Assembly (NCBI GenBank): GCA_035041965.1
Contig: JAPYMA010002681.1
Span: forward strand, 1-64,000
DNA from: Anisakis pegreffii
Lineage: Eukaryota; Nematoda; Chromadorea; Rhabditida; Anisakidae
Length of the DNA stretch: 64,000 bases
Direction of reading: 5' to 3'
Shown here: piece by piece, positions 63,130 through 64,000 of the stretch
Position numbering within the stretch: position 1 is the stretch's first letter
Layout: each line of letters starts with the position of its first letter
Made by a program: the position numbers and the translations under genes
The notes under the pieces: model-generated
Seen by the model: only the letters and a program-made list of their open reading frames with translations
The model's database searches: none
What the model was told of the DNA's origin: nothing

Positions 63130-64000
63130 CTGTAACATTCAAGTGTTTCATCTCCAAATCTTCATCGAATCAAACCTGCTGCAGCAATCTGAATCAAACG
63201 CAAATTCTCAATGAATCAAACGCTTTCCATTTCATTTCTTTAACTTACTAATGAAACTCATTTTCATTTGCACTACACCTGTGCAAAATTTTTGGCTAAC
63301 CATTTCGCTAATTTACAAGAATTTCCTTCGGATAAACGAATTACCCTGAATCTCTATGAGTTATTGAATTACCCTGAATCTCTATAAGTTATTTACAATT
63401 AAACTCCCAAGATCAAATATCATACATTCAATCAGATTCATCTCATGATCAGCTGATCTAAAAAATGATCAAATATCTTCTCGATAAAATCGCAATGAAT
63501 TTGCTCAAAACCGATGAAGAATAATCGTTTGTTTTTCTTTAATATCCTCTCATTTCAAACTAAAACTTTCATTGAATTCATGGAACTAGAAGGGCGATAA
63601 TATCGCTCGCTTTTAGCGATATATTCAGATGAATTCACCAAATTTTCCGAAATATAAGAGAATTTCTTTTTTTCGCCATTAGTGTCGTGTGCACGCATGA
63701 ATAAATAATGACGTGAACGAACGAACTCAAAGTATTGATCTTTTTTTTGGTTTTGGATTTTATAAATGAAAGATTCATTCGTCATTTGTGGATTGCGCCG
63801 AGCTCTTGAAAATTTGATTTTCGTTTACTGAACAAACATCTATGCGCTCATATGAAAACACATTCTCGCTTGCGCTCATTACTCATCGGAATAATTTGTA
63901 AGTTGGAAAAATTCATCTGACAATTCGGTGGTTTTTCCGATGGAGTCGAGAGAAATGTGAGAGAAAAAGTCGAAAATTCCGCCGCTTAGAAAAACAAATT
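63130..64000. other. Window edge; should contain the first exon and promoter of the HD gene
   Basis: No exon could be joined to the 63129 acceptor. An ATG on the minus strand near 63275 (MKMSFI, followed by GTAAGT) ends in phase 1, whereas phase 0 is needed. The frame at 63555-63785 (-) has no family match. The first exon may lie beyond the window. Confidence 0.4.

Noticed and set aside
1..64000. CRISPR arrays, bacterial operons, rRNA genes or intact transposases
   Set aside because: None seen. The spliced gene structure shows nuclear eukaryotic DNA, and the repeats found are short and non-autonomous.

Overview
The window is nuclear DNA of a nematode. The genes are AT-rich and split into many short exons. 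Their introns run GT...AG, mostly with the TTTCAG-type acceptor typical of nematodes. Several families point the same way: a chemoreceptor-type 7TM receptor, an MLT-7/SKPO-type ShKT-peroxidase and a BBS1 orthologue with a candidate X-box. Large introns and abundant small repeats would suit a larger parasitic-type genome rather than a Caenorhabditis-like one, but that is inference. I joined exons by hand using splice sites, reading phase and family conservation.

Layout. 1-8.7 kb is gene-poor: it holds a tRNA-like SINE candidate, a 240-bp tandem duplication and microsatellites. 8.8-11.8 kb (+) encodes a protein of the agmatine deiminase / Porphyromonas-type peptidylarginine deiminase (pentein) family that appears to have lost most catalytic residues. 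13.8-16.1 kb (-) is a class A, SRSX-like GPCR. 19.3-23.4 kb (+) is an unrecognised multi-exon gene, perhaps a beta-propeller protein. 24.0-25.7 kb (-) is the 3' end of an Ig I-set protein. 27.7-29.0 kb (+) is a 103-residue single-pass membrane protein. 30.9-33.3 kb (+) is a PGAP2/FRAG1 protein. 34.6-46.5 kb (-) is a complete 16-exon MLT-7-like ShKT-heme peroxidase of 757 residues. 46.5-54.3 kb has no secure gene. 54.3-60.8 kb (-) is a complete 9-exon bbs-1 of 574 residues. 62.0-63.1 kb (-) is the 3' part of an HD-superfamily phosphohydrolase-like gene.

The genes do not form one pathway. PGAP2 acts in GPI-anchor remodelling, the peroxidase in extracellular matrix or cuticle cross-linking, BBS1 in ciliary transport, and the GPCR probably in sensing or neuromodulation. 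The most unusual observations are the degenerate pentein, the HD protein whose HD dyad reads as IH, the foldback repeat inside the peroxidase intron, and the two unrecognised genes.
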